Source: Sphingomonadales bacterium (GTDB lineage Bacteria > Pseudomonadota > Alphaproteobacteria > Sphingomonadales > Sphingomonadaceae). From it: a DNA stretch of 8,213 bases. How positions within the stretch are numbered: position 1 is the stretch's first letter; each line of letters begins with the position of its first letter. The translations under genes were made by a program, and so were the position numbers. The notes beneath the pieces were generated by a model that made no database searches, was not told the DNA's origin, and saw nothing but the letters and a program-made list of their open reading frames with translations. This document shows, piece by piece, positions 7,606 to 8,213 of this stretch. The DNA lies in assembly GCA_027486275.1 (NCBI GenBank), contig JAIXPM010000058.1, positions 1 through 8,213 on the forward strand, read 5' to 3'.

Positions 7606-8082
7606 TCAGGGCGTCGCGTCGTCGCCGGCTGAAGGTTCGCGCTGGAATCCGTGCATGCCCATCCGCCATTGCACGGCGATGATGGCCCCTTTGCACGGCT
7701 GCAGCAGGCCAATTGCCAGCGCCGCCGTGATTGGCAGGATGATAGCGGAGGCCATCGCAGACGATATGCTGGCGTCCCGCGCCAGGTACACGGCCAGCGG
7801 CGCCACCAGGTGGCCGGTGATGAACAGCGACGCATAGGCCGGAAAATCATCAGCGCGCTGCAGCGACCAATCCTGGTCACAACGGCCGCAACCATCGACC
7901 GGCTTGAGGAAAGCGCGGAACAACGGACGCTGCCCACAGCGCGGGCACCTGCCAACCACGCCGCGCGCCATCGCCCGCCACGGCGAATGCGGCCGCACGA
8001 TTGGCGGCTGATCAGGCAGGGACCCAGCCGCATCGGCCGGATCGAGAGGATTCGTCTGAAGGTCAGGCAGCGAGGCGCTCAT
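7606..8082 (-). CDS. DUF983 family zinc-ribbon membrane protein, 158 aa
   Basis: A small membrane protein of the DUF983 family, function unknown; other members lie beside cytochrome oxidase assembly genes in alphaproteobacteria, though no such genes are seen here. The N-terminal 35 residues are proline- and aspartate-rich and probably disordered. Next is a zinc-ribbon-like module with CPRCG (Cys46, Cys49) and CGRC (Cys65, Cys68) around RPLFRAFLK, then the family motif RADDFPAYASLFITGHLVAPLAVY (its core RADDFPAY at 77-83). Two helices follow at about 82-101 and 110-130. The tail after MGMHGF is short and acidic. ATG 8082 (MSASLPDL) is my choice. The frame is open to the window edge, so a longer start, for example GTG 8184, cannot be excluded. 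The gene converges with the MBL hydrolase, with 8 bp between the stops and no terminator. Confidence 0.88.
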   Translation of the reverse strand: MSASLPDLQTNPLDPADAAGSLPDQPPIVRPHSPWRAMARGVVGRCPRCGQRPLFRAFLKPVDGCGRCDQDWSLQRADDFPAYASLFITGHLVAPLAVYLARDASISSAMASAIILPITAALAIGLLQPCKGAIIAVQWRMGMHGFQREPSAGDDATP

Positions 8083-8100
8083 GCCTGTGCATACACCAAT

Positions 8101-8154
8101 TGGGAAAAGTTTGCCTGTCGCCTGAACGTCAGGAGCAAGCCTGGCTTTTTCCCA
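8101..8154. other. Nested hairpin in the region upstream of the DUF983 gene
   Basis: Three stems lie one inside another. The outer arms are TGGGAAAAG (8101-8109) and CTTTTTCCCA (8145-8154), paired with one bulge. The middle arms are TTGC (8111-8114) and GCAA (8135-8138). The inner stem is CCTGA (8121-8125) with TCAGG (8129-8133) around a 3-nt loop. On the minus strand it would lie in the leader of the DUF983 gene or act as a weak terminator of whatever lies upstream. No clear T-run follows it. Confidence 0.4.
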
Positions 8155-8155
8155 T

Positions 8156-8213
8156 TCAGGCCGAACCTGCCATCGTAAGCCCACGCCGCCGCCGTGCCGC
8201 GCCGCCCACCACG
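8156..8213 (-). other. Window edge; possible 3' end of an upstream minus-strand gene
   Basis: One minus-strand frame is open from the edge for 18 codons, ending ARRRRGLTMAGSA and a TGA at 8158-8156, with mostly G/C third positions. This could be the tail of a gene upstream of DUF983, ended by the hairpin just beyond it. The other two minus-strand frames are open here as well, which is expected by chance in GC-rich DNA over so short a length. I cannot assign a product. Confidence 0.2.

Noticed and set aside
6389..7696. Minus-strand open frame of 435 codons opposite the MBL hydrolase
   Set aside because: The plus strand holds all MBL metal ligands in order, while this frame has no recognisable motif and overlaps both neighbours.
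7651..8178. Plus-strand open frame of 175 codons opposite DUF983
   Set aside because: The DUF983 cysteine motifs and helices are on the minus strand; the plus frame is low-complexity and arginine-rich.

Overview
The window is a GC-rich stretch of ordinary bacterial chromosome, best read as an alphaproteobacterium and most probably a member of the Sphingomonadales. This rests on an ATP12-type F1-ATPase chaperone, a UrcA-family secreted protein, DUF983 and DUF2269 membrane proteins, and a propionyl-CoA carboxylase locus. I see no insertion sequence, prophage, CRISPR array, tRNA or rRNA, and no sign that any part was recently acquired. Genus-level placement is inference.

Layout. Positions 1-1106 (minus) hold the N-terminal three quarters or so of the biotin carboxylase subunit, pccA, cut by the window edge and starting at TTG. 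Positions 1107-1525 hold no conventional gene. They do contain a strong hairpin, a 29-codon plus-strand ORF with a signal-like N-terminus and a 10-bp terminator stem shared with the gene opposite. A UrcA-family secreted protein (1526-1837, minus) follows. Upstream of it lies a series of 11-bp-phased TGTCA repeats resembling a Pho box. Then come a four-helix DUF2269 protein (1961-2428, minus) and pccB (2439-3971, minus), which are 10 bp apart.

From 6420 down to 4034, five minus-strand genes form a tight operon with overlapping or nearly touching ends: a PaiB-like FMN-binding protein, a HAD phosphatase, two small two-helix membrane proteins and the ATP12 chaperone. On the plus strand, a metallo-beta-lactamase-fold hydrolase (6503-7597) diverges from PaiB and converges on a DUF983 zinc-ribbon membrane protein (7606-8082, minus).

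Together, pccB and pccA encode the two halves of the enzyme that carboxylates propionyl-CoA to methylmalonyl-CoA, used in odd-chain fatty acid, branched amino acid and propionate breakdown. ATP12 assists F1-ATP synthase assembly. Most of the window is housekeeping metabolism. The parts that deserve a second look are non-coding: the small transcription-unit candidate at 1319-1503, the phased repeats at 1880-1919, the repeat pair upstream of pccB, and the nested hairpin at 8101-8154.
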